The notes beneath the pieces are model-generated. The model worked only from the letters and a program-made list of their open reading frames with translations, made no database searches and was not told the origin of the DNA. Shown in pieces: positions 37,533 through 48,180 of a DNA stretch of 64,000 bases (position 1 is its first letter; each line of letters starts with the position of its first letter). A program made the position numbers and the translations under genes. Origin of the DNA: Mugil cephalus (lineage: Eukaryota > Chordata > Actinopteri > Mugiliformes > Mugilidae); assembly GCF_022458985.1 (NCBI RefSeq), contig NC_061771.1, forward strand, positions 22,269,501 through 22,333,500, given 5' to 3'.

Positions 37533-39410
37533 ATGTTTGTCTGCGTTTTTCTCTTGGCTGTTCTGCATGTCCACCATGTGTCCAGCTGTGGTGAGTACAA
37601 AGTTGTCACCTTTATTGTCTTGAGTCTATTCTGTGTACAACGTACTCAGCGATTTACTTTGTAGTGTTTGCCTCGAAGACCATCATTTTAGAGCTCATGT
37701 ATGTTTATTTTTTTCTGTGTTTCCTTTGGATATTCTTTTTAAAAGTTGTTTTTATCATGTAAATGTAACTTCCAGTTTAGTAAAACCTGCACAGATGGCA
37801 TGTGTTTGTCCAATATCTGACACACATATTAGCATGCTAAGATGTTACATGAAAAAACAGTCAACACTATACAGCTCACATCACCAGACAGATAGATTGC
37901 TGTTATGTAGAAAATAAAGACACTTTAAAAACTTTTAAAAACATCGCTGCTGTTATTGCAGCGTGTTCGACAAAGTTAGTTGTTAGTAACTGGCAGCTGG
38001 TGACTGTTCTACATCTCGAAAAAGAATAATTGGTGAAATCAGTGAAGATCAGATCTTTGTTAACTGACATAGAGATGCATGGATGAGTGCTAGTCTCTAG
38101 TTTGCTTTGTGTGTCTCTCTACATCTTTGTCTCCTCAGAGACTCCAGAACATGTGTCCATCAGCTTTGTCCATCACACTGGGCCGATGGTTGAGGGTCAT
38201 CAGTACCAGCTGCAGTGTACCGTGGAGAACGTAGCTCCTGCTAAACACCTTGTTGTGACTTTCTACAGAGGAGAGACAGTCCTGGATCAACCTCAGTCTA
38301 AAAGTAGTGAACCCTATAAACCAGTGACTGAAACCTTCACTCTGAACATCAACGTTAGTAAAGAAGATAATGGAGCTCAGTTCTGGTGTGAAGCCAAACT
38401 AGAACTGGGACCTGAAGGACCACAACCCCCTCCAGTGGTGAAATCAGAAAACATCACTGCTACAGTCAACTGTGAGTCTGATAAGAAAAACACTCAAATT
38501 TAAGTAGTAGCTCAGTGGCATGGAAACATCTTTCAACAAACAGTCTTCTAACTAACTCACTGCTCGATGATGATAAAACTCTTGTGTCTGTACTTTAACA
38601 AATGACAAAAGGAGATCCAGGACTAGACAGCAACATTCCCAAACTGCACTAAGAAAGTTTATTTTTTAAAGGACATTTTATCAAATATAAACAATCTCTT
38701 AATTTACTTGTTCTTCTATGCACTAAAACAAATGGAAAAAAAGAGAAGTTATTTACAGATTACTATGCCATAATGTTACTGGTCTGGCCCACTTCAGATC
38801 AAACTTGGCTGTATGTGACCAACTAAAATTACATTATGGGTGGGTTTATTATTATTGTTGTTATTTAGTATCATTAGTATCAACGGCCACTCAGTGCCTC
38901 ATCCAAAGATGCTGACTAACAAGCTTTAATGTCTGTGTGTTCACAGATACGGAGCCAACCACAACCACGGCCACGACCACAGCAACTTCAGAACCAACGA
39001 CGATGACAATGACAACGACTCCGATGACATCTGCGACAACAACCGCAGCAACTACAGCAACGGCTACGAAGGCAGCTACGACAACAACCAGAACAACTAC
39101 AACAACCGCAAAGACAACCACTGGACCTACCAACAGCAACAGCAGCCTAACATCAGCTTACAGATCCATACTCCACACTCTCTGGGTACGTTTGCCTTGT
39201 ATACCTTGTATTCCTGTAACATTATCCCCTGTCATAGTAGCTACATACAGAGTGTATAGAAGAGCGTGGCAAATTAGGCCAAAACAAACCACTGGCGGTA
39301 AATACAAATACCCCCATAGTCAGTGTTTATTTGTGTTGCTGGCATTTGTTGACCGGAAAACAAGTGAAATGTCTAATGTTAGCCAGGCTTATAATATTGT
39401 CGTTGCCTAG
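37533..39410 (+). pseudogene. G3: ICAM-like gene lacking domain 1 and GPI tail
   Basis: Signal exon 37,533-37,590, domain-2 exon 38,139-38,471 (333 nt, TPEHVSISFVHHTG to the ACT|GTGAGT donor) and a long Thr stalk exon from 38,947. The domain-1 exon is cleanly deleted (junction near 38,089). Because all introns are phase 1, signal and domain 2 still join in frame. In the last exon homology ends after AYRSI. The frame continues about 80 residues (LHTLWVRLPC...) to a stop at 39,410 with no GPI-type tail, so any product would be secreted or misfolded. A roughly 185-bp inverted piece of the family 3' flank sits in its first intron (37,742-37,926). Could be an expressed single-domain variant, but I lean to pseudogene. 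Confidence 0.65.
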
Positions 39411-40762
39411 CGATGAAAGGCGACGTTAAAAATAGGGGTCGTATGTCCATATAACCTACCTACTTACCTACCGAGAAATGCATCAACATTTACTGCATTC
39501 ACTACTTTGACTTCCTAACATGAATTTTGAATTTTTAATATTATAACTAAAAAACTCGGACGACTGACATTAGCTAACGTTAGCGTCATCATGATTTAGT
39601 GTTTGCCGCACACGGACACACAGTGCACCAGTGTTGGGGGTAACGCGTTTAGGTAGTAACGGAGTAATATAACGCGTTACTAGCTATATTTTAGTAATAT
39701 TATTACAGTTACTGAGTCCGGTAACGCTTTACAATCCGAGCTGTCGCTCAGGCGGAGATTTCGAAAAAAAAAAACAACACAGGCGCGACAGCCGTTTTTA
39801 AAGAGGAGAAGAAGAAGACGGTTTTAAATCAACAGAAGAAGAAGAAGACTGTTTTTAATCAACAGAAGAAGAAGAAGAAGACGGCAAGATAGCAACAGCT
39901 TGGTCGACGTTTTCTAAGTGGTTACACTCGCACTAGTCTATGTTGAATTTGCCACAGAAACGGATAAGAACCTCACAGCAAAGTGCACTTTATTTGCTGG
40001 TTAGAGGCCGAGGGAACTATCTGCGGCTAAAAATAGTACAAGTAACCTGAAGAAACACCTGGAGTTAAAGGCTAATCGACCTCTTGCTAGCAAACAGACG
40101 GAAGATGACGACGCGAGCAAATCTAAACGGTGAAAGTTGTTTTTCCTCAGACCAGAGATGAAGATGTTTGACCCAGGAGAAGTGAGGAGGCTGGTGGCTG
40201 AGTGTGTCCTGGAGGATGAGCTGCATCTTTCTACAGTTGAGTCGCCGGCGTTTCAAAAGCTTGTCGGCAAAATCCCTGTTCGATCAAGTGACAAGGTAAA
40301 AACAAATCTCCAATGATATAGTCCTGTTGTTAAGGTATAAACACATTTAGAAAGATAGTTCATTTAAGATGAGACACTACAGGTCGTGTTAGAGGTGATT
40401 CAATGATTAAAAATCGTTTTAATTTCTTAAGTCAGTTGTGTTTGCGAAGGGATTTTCATGGTTGTTATTGTCACATCATGTCAGAATACTTTAACAGTAA
40501 CAATAATACATCTCCATGTTTTACAGTACTCATAAATGAGACTGTGGGTGATAATGAACAAAGCTCTAACTAAGAAAACATATGGATAGAAATACATAAA
40601 GTTATGAGTCACTAGAGATTTGTGTCTCAGTGTCTGAGGAAAAATACTTGTAGTAGATTAAAAGAATAAGGTGAAAATATTAAAGCACTATTTGCCATGA
40701 CAAAATGTTGCGCACCTTCATTTTGTAATGCCATGCCGTAAATATTTATTTTGGTGAAAGTA

Positions 40763-41450
40763 CCGTATTTTCCGCACTATAAGGCGGACCGGATTATAAT
40801 GCGCACCTTCAATGAATGGCCTATTTTAAAACTTTGTTCATATATAAGGCGCATAGAATAGACGCTACAGTAGAGGCTGGGGTTACGTTATGCATCCATT
40901 AGATGGAGCTGCGCTAAAGGGAATGTCAACAAAACAGTCAGATAGGCCAGTCAAACTTTATTAATAGATTACAAACCAGCGTTCTGACAACTCCGTTCAT
41001 TCATCTCGCTTTGTTCCCTCGGAAACTGTTTAGTCTTCTTTACTTGGCGCAGGTCATCTTGTTGCTTCCTCCACTTCAACACCATTGATTCGTTAATGTT
41101 AAATTCTCTCGCTGCTGCTCTATTCCCGTGTTTTACTGCGTGACTGATCGCCTTGAGTTTAAACCCTGCGTCGTAAGCGTGTCTCTTAATAGGAGCCACT
41201 TTGGGGTCTTTACATAAACACACAAATGGAAATGAAACGGCACGCCTCGCGCAGTCATATATCCCAGCATGCACCGCGCGCTTCTTCTTCTACGGGGGAA
41301 AATGAAGTCGGCGGCTGCTTACCGTAGTACCGAGACCTGTTGTGGCTCAATATTGGGCCATATATAAGGCGCACCGGATTATAAGGGGCACTGTCAGCTT
41401 TTGAGAAAATTGGAGGTTTTTAGGTGCGCCTTATAGTGCGGAAAATACGG
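40763..41450 (-). mobile_element. Pogo/Tigger-like non-autonomous DNA transposon
   Basis: Terminal inverted repeats CCGTATTTTCCGCACTATAA... (left) and their complement (right) match at 27 of 28 positions and are flanked by TA on both sides (40,761-40,762 and 41,451-41,452). Paralogous sequence at 29,447-29,468 and 36,739-36,760 shows the uninserted site GAAAGTAACTAAAAAG, proving insertion at a TA. The minus strand keeps a transposase N-terminal fragment (see 40,969-41,274). Confidence 0.9.
40969..41274 (-). pseudogene. Transposase N-terminal helix-turn-helix fragment of the pogo-like element
   Basis: 101-residue frame whose core, KRHAYDAGFKLKAI followed by HGNRAAAREFNINESMV and LKWRKQ, has the pattern of the CENP-B/Brinker-type DNA-binding helix-turn-helix of pogo-family transposases. 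The DDE catalytic domain is absent. Not an independent gene. Confidence 0.7.
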
Positions 41451-41581
41451 TAACTAAAAAGTAATAAGTAACTTATTACTCTACACAGAAGTTAATATTG
41501 TAAAGAAACTTATTACTTTCAAATGCAAGTAACTTGTAATATGAAATATATTACATTTTGGAAGTTACTTGCCCAACACTG

Positions 41582-42250
41582 CAGCATACACATCAGCTAT
41601 CAGGGTCCTATGGCTTTCTATCTTTCTCCACCCGTTTTATGGGTGGCTCCCCTCTTGAGGGGAGCAGAGAAAATCTCAGTTGTACCTTTTAAGTTGTTCC
41701 AAGAACAATGCAGAACTCCCCACATCTCCTTTGTGTTAATCCATAGGGGGGGTGGCCTTACCATTGACGAACTCTGCCATGCATTGACGTCACTGCTGCC
41801 CGGGGCCACGCCCCCCTGAGTGACAAAAACATGGTGGAACATGGGCGTAAATACAGCGAGACCAGGAAAAATGTGGATTATCAGATCAAATTAATTGGAC
41901 TCGACAATGATCCATATGAGCAAGTATGGATAATGCAACGATTAACAACCTTATGTTCGAACATGGTGTTAGTTATGGACAGACTGCGACTCATACAGAA
42001 GTCCATTATCTGAACACTGCTCAGGTTCAGATCAGGCAGGCTGTTCCTCCCAATCATGTCCCACCAGGTCACGCTGTCGTTACCCACGTCAGGACAATGG
42101 AGTCCCCAGTGTTCCTCCTAGGGCTGCCAACAAGGGTGGGTCTTGAGGTGAGGCCGTCTGTATCTAGATGAAAGCCCTCCACCTCTTCCCCAAGCTTTGG
42201 TTCCTTCCCCACCAGAGACGTGGCGTTCCATGTTTCAAGAGCCAGCTTTC
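41582..42250 (-). mobile_element. Mixed sequence with antisense LINE fragment
   Basis: 41,582-42,020 is not recognised. It has a short + frame (41,831-42,013, starting MVEHGRKYSETRKN) without a known domain. About 42,025-42,250 (GGCTGCCAACAAGGGTGGGT, CCCCACCAGAGACGTGGCG, TTCCATGTTTCAAGAGCC) resembles the antisense 5' half of a fish LINE. It contains the source of the GGCGTTCCATG junction found in the truncated hAT copies at 29,468 and 36,760. Confidence 0.4.
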
Positions 42251-43090
42251 CTCTCAACAAGTACAAATACTGGATGCTGTCCAAACCCTTAGTACATAAA
42301 TATAAAGAACAAAACAAGCCAGCTCTGGAGGGAAAGGACGTGGGGTTGACCCATAGCATAACATTGTTTTTGGACGGTAAAAACTGCAGGGGACCAAAAC
42401 GGCCTTTTGAAAAAGTGCAGGGGACATGTCCCCCGTGCCCCCCCTCGAGGGGGTCGAACAAATTCAACTGGGAATCTACAATAAATAACAGGAGCCTCCG
42501 TTTAAAAATAATGCCTCGTGGATATTTTTCACTCCATTTTTTAAAGATCACGCTATATTTCATTCTTAAACATTCACCATATCAGTGAAGAATAGAATCA
42601 GAACATCATGTTATGCTATGCTATGAAGAGACTTCACATAGACTACTACACCCGTGTATTAAGATTTTACATTGTTAATGCTGTAATCATGTTAACAGTA
42701 TAAACTAATAAAGTGACCATATGCACTGCATGTTGAGCAAGCTTCATGCATTAATTACGTATATAACATAAAATGATCATTCTGTAACTGGAGAGTAAAA
42801 AAGCTTCACGTCGGTATTGTGTTGAGGCTAGACATTTAGACATTTAGAGGGTGTGACCACCCACACTTAACATATCAGGACTTCCAGGAGCCGGTGATAA
42901 AGATCACGTGGGAAGTCAAGGAATGTCCTGTGGCTCCGATATGTTTCAGCGCAAAACGTCACAAATCTTCAGGGAGATTTTTACTTGTGTGTATAATCAC
43001 CAAAAGACCTGTTGATGTTATGGATCCATACATCCTAATGACTGATGAATGTGTGTGTGTCAAACCAGTGTGTTCACCTTAACCCCAGCA
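42251..43090 (+). repeat. Array upstream module before G4
   Basis: Right-arm sequence in the orientation seen before each gene copy, continuing through TAACTGGAGAGTAAAAAAGC to a block with a frame ending RPVDVMDPYILMTDECV. The same block occurs near 30,470-30,640, 47,680-47,870, 56,190-56,370 and 62,460-62,640, and inverted near 24,720-24,845 and 32,066-32,190. Role unknown. Confidence 0.7.
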
Positions 43091-43493
43091 GGCTACAATG
43101 AAAAAAGTGCACTGAATACGTACAGTCAAACAATCAGTGCAGCTCCAGTCAGTGATTATTTGATTCATTAATTTCCTGTCAGCTGAAACACCAGCCCTGC
43201 TGTCAATAAATGATGTGCACAAATAATCAATATGCAATAAATCAACCTTTATGAGTTTCTATTAATTTTTTTTTTTTTTGGGTTAATTATAATTAATTAC
43301 ACTAAGATGACCACACACCTGCATTGGAGGAGAACTCATCAGTCAGTGTCTGTAATGTCAGGCCTGATCGGTGACCTGTGTGATTGAACGTAATCCAATG
43401 CAACTGTTCTACCACAAAGTCTATCACATGTTTACAGTGGGAGAGGAGACAGACTTGTCCTGCTTCTGGTCGCCTGGCAATTCACTGCCAAGC

Positions 43494-43603
43494 TTTCACT
43501 TTCACATGTTGGCAGCTTCGATGACATGGCTGGGAAAAAAAACAGAGGATGGGTGTGTAAAAACATGGTGCTTTGCCAACATTGTTTTACACAACAGAAA
43601 AGG
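43494..43603 (+). promoter_or_regulatory. G4 promoter: double TTTC (ISRE-like) and altered TATA-like box
   Basis: TTTCACTTTC at 43,494-43,503. The TATA position reads CAGAAAAGG (43,595-43,603), 105 bp before the ATG. Confidence 0.45.
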
Positions 43604-43699
43604 AGGAACTGTCACAGAACATTCACTTTCTTAAATTTCAAGTTGGGACACTTTTTTCCAAACGGCTTCATATGATCCCCAGAAACTTACTTTAGTACG

Positions 43700-46600
43700 A
43701 TGTTTGTCTGCGTTTTTCTCTTGGCTGTTCTGCATGTCCACCATGTGTCCAGCTGTGGTGAGTACAAATTAAACCACTGTCACTTTTATCGTCTATTGCA
43801 GCGTGTTCGACAAAGTTAGTTGTTAGTAACTGGCAGCTGGTGACTGTTCTAAATTTCAAAAAAAGAATAATTGGTGAAATCAGTGAAGATCAGATCTTTG
43901 TTAACTGACATAGAGATGCATGGATGAGTGCTACAGTATACAGTGTTAAGCATGTACATGTATGTTTTGTTTGGCTATTGTGTACAACATGTAGACTACA
44001 TACACTATGATATACATACTGTACATTAGAGCAGGGGAGATGTTTCAGTCTGTGGATTTAGTCGTACTTATACTACCAAGGAACTAATAGAAAACATGTC
44101 AGATATGACGTATAAATACATTTGTTTATTTTACAGATTACAACTGTACAGATAAACCTGTGTTCACTCCATCCAGTCTGGTAGTGAAGTATGGAGACCC
44201 GACCTCTGCTACATGTGTTGCTTGTAATAACTCCTGCCAGCACCCTGGTTTGGTAAATCCTCAGGGAAAGAAAACAAAAAATGGAACTACGTTGGTGTGG
44301 ACCGTTGACAGAATAACTGAATGGGACTCAACCATCTCATGTTTTTACAACACTGCTGATAAACAGTGTTGTACTGACCTGAATGTAACTGTCTACCGTA
44401 AGTAAACTTGACCAAAACACTTTTAACATTGATGGTTTTATCATTTATAATCAGAATTTATTCTCTTTATTAGCTCAGATTAACAGTAGTTGCAGGGATT
44501 TGTAGTCTCTAGTTTGCTTTGTGTGTCTCTCTACATCTTTGTCTCCACCCTTGTCTCCTCAGAGCCTCCAGAACATGTGTCCATCAGCTTTGTCCATCAC
44601 ACTGGGCCGATGGTTGAGGGTCATCAGTACCAGCTGCAGTGTACCGTGGAGAACGTAGCTCCTGTTAAACACCTTGTTGTGACCTTCTACAGAGGAGAGA
44701 CAGTCCTGGATCAACTTCAGAATAAAAGTAGTGAACCCTATAAACCAGTGACTGAAACCTTCACTCTGAACATCAACGCTAGTGAAGAAGATAATGGAGC
44801 TCAGTTCTGGTGTGAAGCCAAACTAGAACTGGGACCTGAAGGACCACAACCCCCTCCAGTGGTAACATCAGAAATCATCACGGCTACAGTCAACTGTGAG
44901 TCTGACAAGAAAAACAAATGACACTAAAATTTCAATAATCACTCAGTGGCATGGAAACACCTTTCAACAAACACAGCACATGGGATCAGACGGCCAAGAT
45001 GACGCTGTGGTCAGGCTTCTGTCTTCTTTAGCCATCCGTTTGACACACGGCCGTTACGCTCTCTTTAAACTTCTTAATAATGATGATAGAACTTTTATAT
45101 CTGTACTTAGAACTTTGTAGCGTACCTTAGCATAGACTGAAAACAGTAGCACAGGGCTTGACTAGTGTCATCCTGCAAGAACAGAAAAGTTAAAGGCTGG
45201 AACGTGACCAAGATGTCCACGGCGACGTGTCAACATTTAAAATAATAACAGTTTCCAACAGGTTGTGTATTCAAGATTCAAGAAGCTTAAACTGGGCAAT
45301 GAAATTCTTACTTTGCGAGTTCCCTCCACAAAGCTAAAATAAACATAATAATAAACTATAGTAAAATGATAAATAAACACACGTCCTGCGGGCCAAACTT
45401 CTGTTCCTAATTTGTCCATTGTTTTATTCCGAGAAGTGGACAGAACACAAGACTGAGACCCAGGACTAAACAGCAGACAGGAACGGGCCCAAACTACACT
45501 AAAACATTTTATTAAATGTAAACACTCTCCCAATTTACTTTTTCTTTTTTACTCTAAAACAAATGAAAACAGGTTATTTATAGGTTACTATGCCATAATG
45601 TTACTGGCCCGGCCCACTTCAGATCAAACTGGGCTGTATGTGACCAACTAAAATGACACACCTGGTCTAACAGGATGTGTTTTGTCAGGCTGCTGAACGC
45701 TCAGGTCGACTGTATTATTATTATCATTGATATGATATGATCCTTTTATTGTCACTAGTACAAGTACCAGCGAAATTAGCCATCAACCCGTCCATACATA
45801 TACAAAACATACATACACTTTGACAAAATGGGGGTAGACAGAACAGGAAGGCAGAGATGGTAAATAGAAATACAAAGTCACGTGAGGAGAGGGGAGGAGA
45901 AAAAACAACAACCCCCATACTATGCTCCTGTGAGGAGTACAGTGTGGGAACATGAAAAAAACCTCAGCCACATAAGCACATAATAAGTACATTTTACCAA
46001 CATGAAAAACTCAGGACTTGCAACAGGGAGCGGGATAGGGGTAGAGGTAAAACCCAGTGCAACCTAGCAGCCGTCCGTTCCTGCAGCCCATCGGGCGCTG
46101 TACTTGGACCCGCTTGTCACACCAGGGGGTAAAAGCACAAAGGCGTTGGATGTGGGGGTAGGGGGTGTGATTGCATATCTGTCCATATGTGTGTGTCTGT
46201 GTAGCCCTGGAGAGCTGCTTCGCCTAGAATCACAATCTTGGTGCCTCAGTCAAGAGACGACCTTGATCGTGCCCCAAGCACTACTACCAGCAAGTGTCTG
46301 TGGGAGTGGGGCAGGAATACAAGAGCGTCTCACTGCAATGATCTTCAGGGGAGTTGTTGTTCCAGCAGCGGCCTTGAACAAGGCCAGTGCTGTGTGAGGG
46401 TGCCAAACCAGATAAGAGTGGGATTGTTTGGTCTTGGTGCAAGTAGACGCATTGTTTTTCACGACTACACTATTTGTCCACTATGGCCTCTGAATCGTTC
46501 CATTTCCCTTTGCAAAGCCGAAAGCTTCTCCAAGATGTTATCCATGTTGCGGTTCAAGTTCTGAATAACAAGTTCTGAAGTTTGAGCGCCAACAGCTCTG

Positions 46601-47287
46601 CCCATCGCTCCAAGCTTTTTGGGCAGCTTTATGGGGCTTTGGACAGCTGTCACCATTTTTTGAATTCCTCGATACATCAGGGCATTGCCTAATCCAGTCA
46701 GCAAGAAACCTGTGATCATGGTTCCGAATAGATAGATGTCTTCAATGTCCTCCACGGAAAGAGCTGCCAGACACAAGACACGCCACCTCTCCCACGCGTC
46801 CATCGTGTAGCCAGCTGCGAATGTTCTGGCAGCGCAGTCCGGCTCCCCCGAACCCAGGCTTCTCGTCAAAAAAATTGTGTCAATAGCGTTGACAGGCCAG
46901 TTGATCAAATCCATGTTTTTTGTAGTTCGGAGAGCAGTGCAGAGAGAGTCTCTCAAAAGTATGGACAGGAGACACACGAGACGAGAGGAGCAAAGCAGGG
47001 AAGGGAGAGGAGAGGGAGGAGAAAATGAGACCGCCTTCGTTGAGATTATTATTATTATTATTGTTATTGTTGTTGTTATTATTATTAACTTTGTGTAGTA
47101 TCATTTGTATCAATCGCTGCCCTGTGCCTCATCCAAAGCTGCTGATTAACAAGCTTTAACTGTCTGTGTGTTCACAGATACGGAGCCAACCTCAGCAGCA
47201 ACGACTATGACGACATCTACCAACAGCCTAACATCACTTTACAGATCCACAGTGTGTTTTATGCTTCTGTTCTCTGCTCTTGTTTAA
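43700..47287 (+). CDS. G4: ICAM-like two-Ig-domain protein with short stalk and GPI-type tail, complete
   Basis: Four exons, all introns phase 1: 43,700-43,757 (signal peptide MFVCVFLLAVLHVHHVSS), 44,137-44,397 (domain 1), 44,563-44,895 (domain 2), 47,178-47,287 (tail). They total 762 nt, 253 residues. Domain 1 (about 20-106) has paired cysteines (CVACNNSC and CFYN...CC) and WTVDRITEWDS, the layout of ICAM domain 1. Domain 2 (about 107-217) has EGHQYQLQCTVENVAP, VVTFYRGETVLDQ and AQFWCEAKLEL, close to ICAM domain 2. The tail is a short Thr/Ser stalk then STVCFMLLFSALV and stop, a likely GPI signal. N-glycosylation sequons include NNS, NGT, NVT, NAS and an NYT created at the last splice. The residue aligned with the ICAM integrin-contact Glu is Val (GLVNP, codon 44,253-44,255). 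Probable role: cell-surface adhesion or immune recognition, inferred. The last intron holds a retroposon. Confidence 0.75.
45270..45345 (-). repeat. Retroposon-tail-like segment in the family's last intron
   Basis: TTCAAGATTCAAGAAGCTTA then GGGCAATGAAATTCTTACTT. It recurs at about 54,917-54,990, 58,189-58,256 and 58,391-58,457, so it belongs to the duplicated intron. In reverse it resembles a SINE/LINE 3' end. Confidence 0.4.
45729..47041 (-). mobile_element. Single-ORF retroposon-like insertion in the last intron of G4
   Basis: About 1.3 kb inserted in an (ATT)n microsatellite that is uninterrupted in G5 and G6. Read on the minus strand it has a pyrimidine-rich 5' leader, one ORF (46,914 to 46,465), about 730 bp of 3' sequence, an AATAAA just before the end, and a short repeated TCATA tail. 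This layout fits a reverse-transcribed mRNA or a LINE-mobilised non-autonomous element. No reverse transcriptase is present. Confidence 0.6.
46465..46914 (-). CDS. Unrecognised 149-residue membrane/coiled-coil protein in the retroposon
   Basis: Starts MDLINWPVNAIDTIFLTRSL (a longer frame opens at 46,977, but this ATG follows an adenine-rich AAAAAAC context and begins the conserved-looking part). The middle, DIYLFGTMITGFLLTGLGNA, is one strong hydrophobic segment. The C-terminal quarter, ELVIQNLNRNMDNILEKLSA, has the heptad-like pattern of a coiled coil. Two cysteines lie in the N-terminal third. I do not recognise the family. The frame has no stops, so the copy is young or selected. It may be the mobile unit's own product or a captured host gene. 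Confidence 0.5.
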   Translation of the reverse strand: MDLINWPVNAIDTIFLTRSLGSGEPDCAARTFAAGYTMDAWERWRVLCLAALSVEDIEDIYLFGTMITGFLLTGLGNALMYRGIQKMVTAVQSPIKLPKKLGAMGRAVGAQTSELVIQNLNRNMDNILEKLSALQREMERFRGHSGQIV

Positions 47288-47664
47288 CAATATGACTGCA
47301 CAGTTCATTTTCTGCTTCAGCTCAATGATGTCAATCTAATTAGTCTCCTAAGCTCACCTGGAAACCTCAAGTTATGAATAATGTAAATCCTCTGTAATAC
47401 CGATATTTACTGTATCCACTAGATGGCATTAGCTTGTTGTGGACGTAGCTTTCATGTTTGTGCATATGCTGAATATTTTGTAATAAGCAATGAGTTAGAG
47501 TGTCTTTATTTTCTAGATAACAGCAATCTATCTGTCTGGTGATGTCAACTGTATAGTGTTGACTGTTTTTCATGTAACATCTTAGCATGCTAATATGTGT
47601 GTCAGATATTGGACAAACACATGCCATCTGTGCAGGTTTTACTAAACTGGTAGTTACATATACA

Positions 47665-47880
47665 TGAAGGAAACAATAATAAAAATATACTGGGAAGTCA
47701 ATGTCCTGTGGCTCTGATCTGTTTTAGCACAAAACGTCACAAATCTTCAGGGTGATTTTACTTGTGTGTAGATCACCAAAAGACCTGTTGATGTTATGGA
47801 TCCATACATCCTAATGACTGATAAATGTGTGTGTGTCAAACCAGTGTGTTCACCTTAACCCCAGCAGGCTACAATGAAAA
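47665..47880 (+). repeat. Array upstream module before G5 (short copy)
   Basis: Starts inside the module described at 42,251 (CTGGGAAGTCAATGTCCTGT) and runs to CCAGCAGGCTACAATG. The preceding 47,288-47,660 is the family's 3' flank from G4. Confidence 0.65.
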
Positions 47881-48074
47881 AAGTGCACTGAATACGCACA
47901 GTCAAACAATCAGTGCAGCTCCAGTCAGTGATTATTTGATTCATTCATTTCCTTTCACCTGTCAGTGGCTGTAATGTCAGGCCTGATCGGTGACCTGTGT
48001 GATTGAACGTAATCCAAGTGGGAGAGGAGACAGACTTGTCCTGCTTCTGGTCGCCTGACAGTTCACTGGCACAC

Positions 48075-48180
48075 TTTCACTTTCACTTTCACGTGTTGGC
48101 AGCTTTGATGACATGGCTGGGGAAAAAAACAGAGGATGGGTGTGTGAAAACATGGTGCTTTGCTCTGCACAACATAAAAG
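48075..48180 (+). promoter_or_regulatory. G5 promoter: triple TTTC (ISRE-like) and TATA-like box
   Basis: TTTCACTTTCACTTTC at 48,075-48,090 and CATAAAAG at 48,173-48,180, 107 bp before the ATG. This is the best-preserved promoter of the array, although its gene is broken. Confidence 0.5.

Larger units (their letters stand above)
39629..41581 (+). mobile_element. hAT element with both ends, internally deleted, carrying a nested pogo-like element
   Basis: The left end CAGTGTTGGGGG (39,629) and right end CCCAACACTG (41,581) are inverted. Terminal regions are rich in GTAACG and AGTTACTT motifs, as is usual for this hAT group. The single BED-finger transposase exon (about 39,950-40,294) has in-frame stops. 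Without the 690-bp nested insertion it is about 1.26 kb, a non-autonomous deletion derivative. The 8 bases on either side (CAGTGCAC and CAGCATAC) agree at 5 of 8, a possible worn target duplication. Confidence 0.7.

Noticed and set aside
46104-46564. Plus-strand ORFs opposite the retroposon
   Set aside because: They lie over the 3' UTR and ORF of the minus-strand retroposon and show no recognisable motif or splice context.
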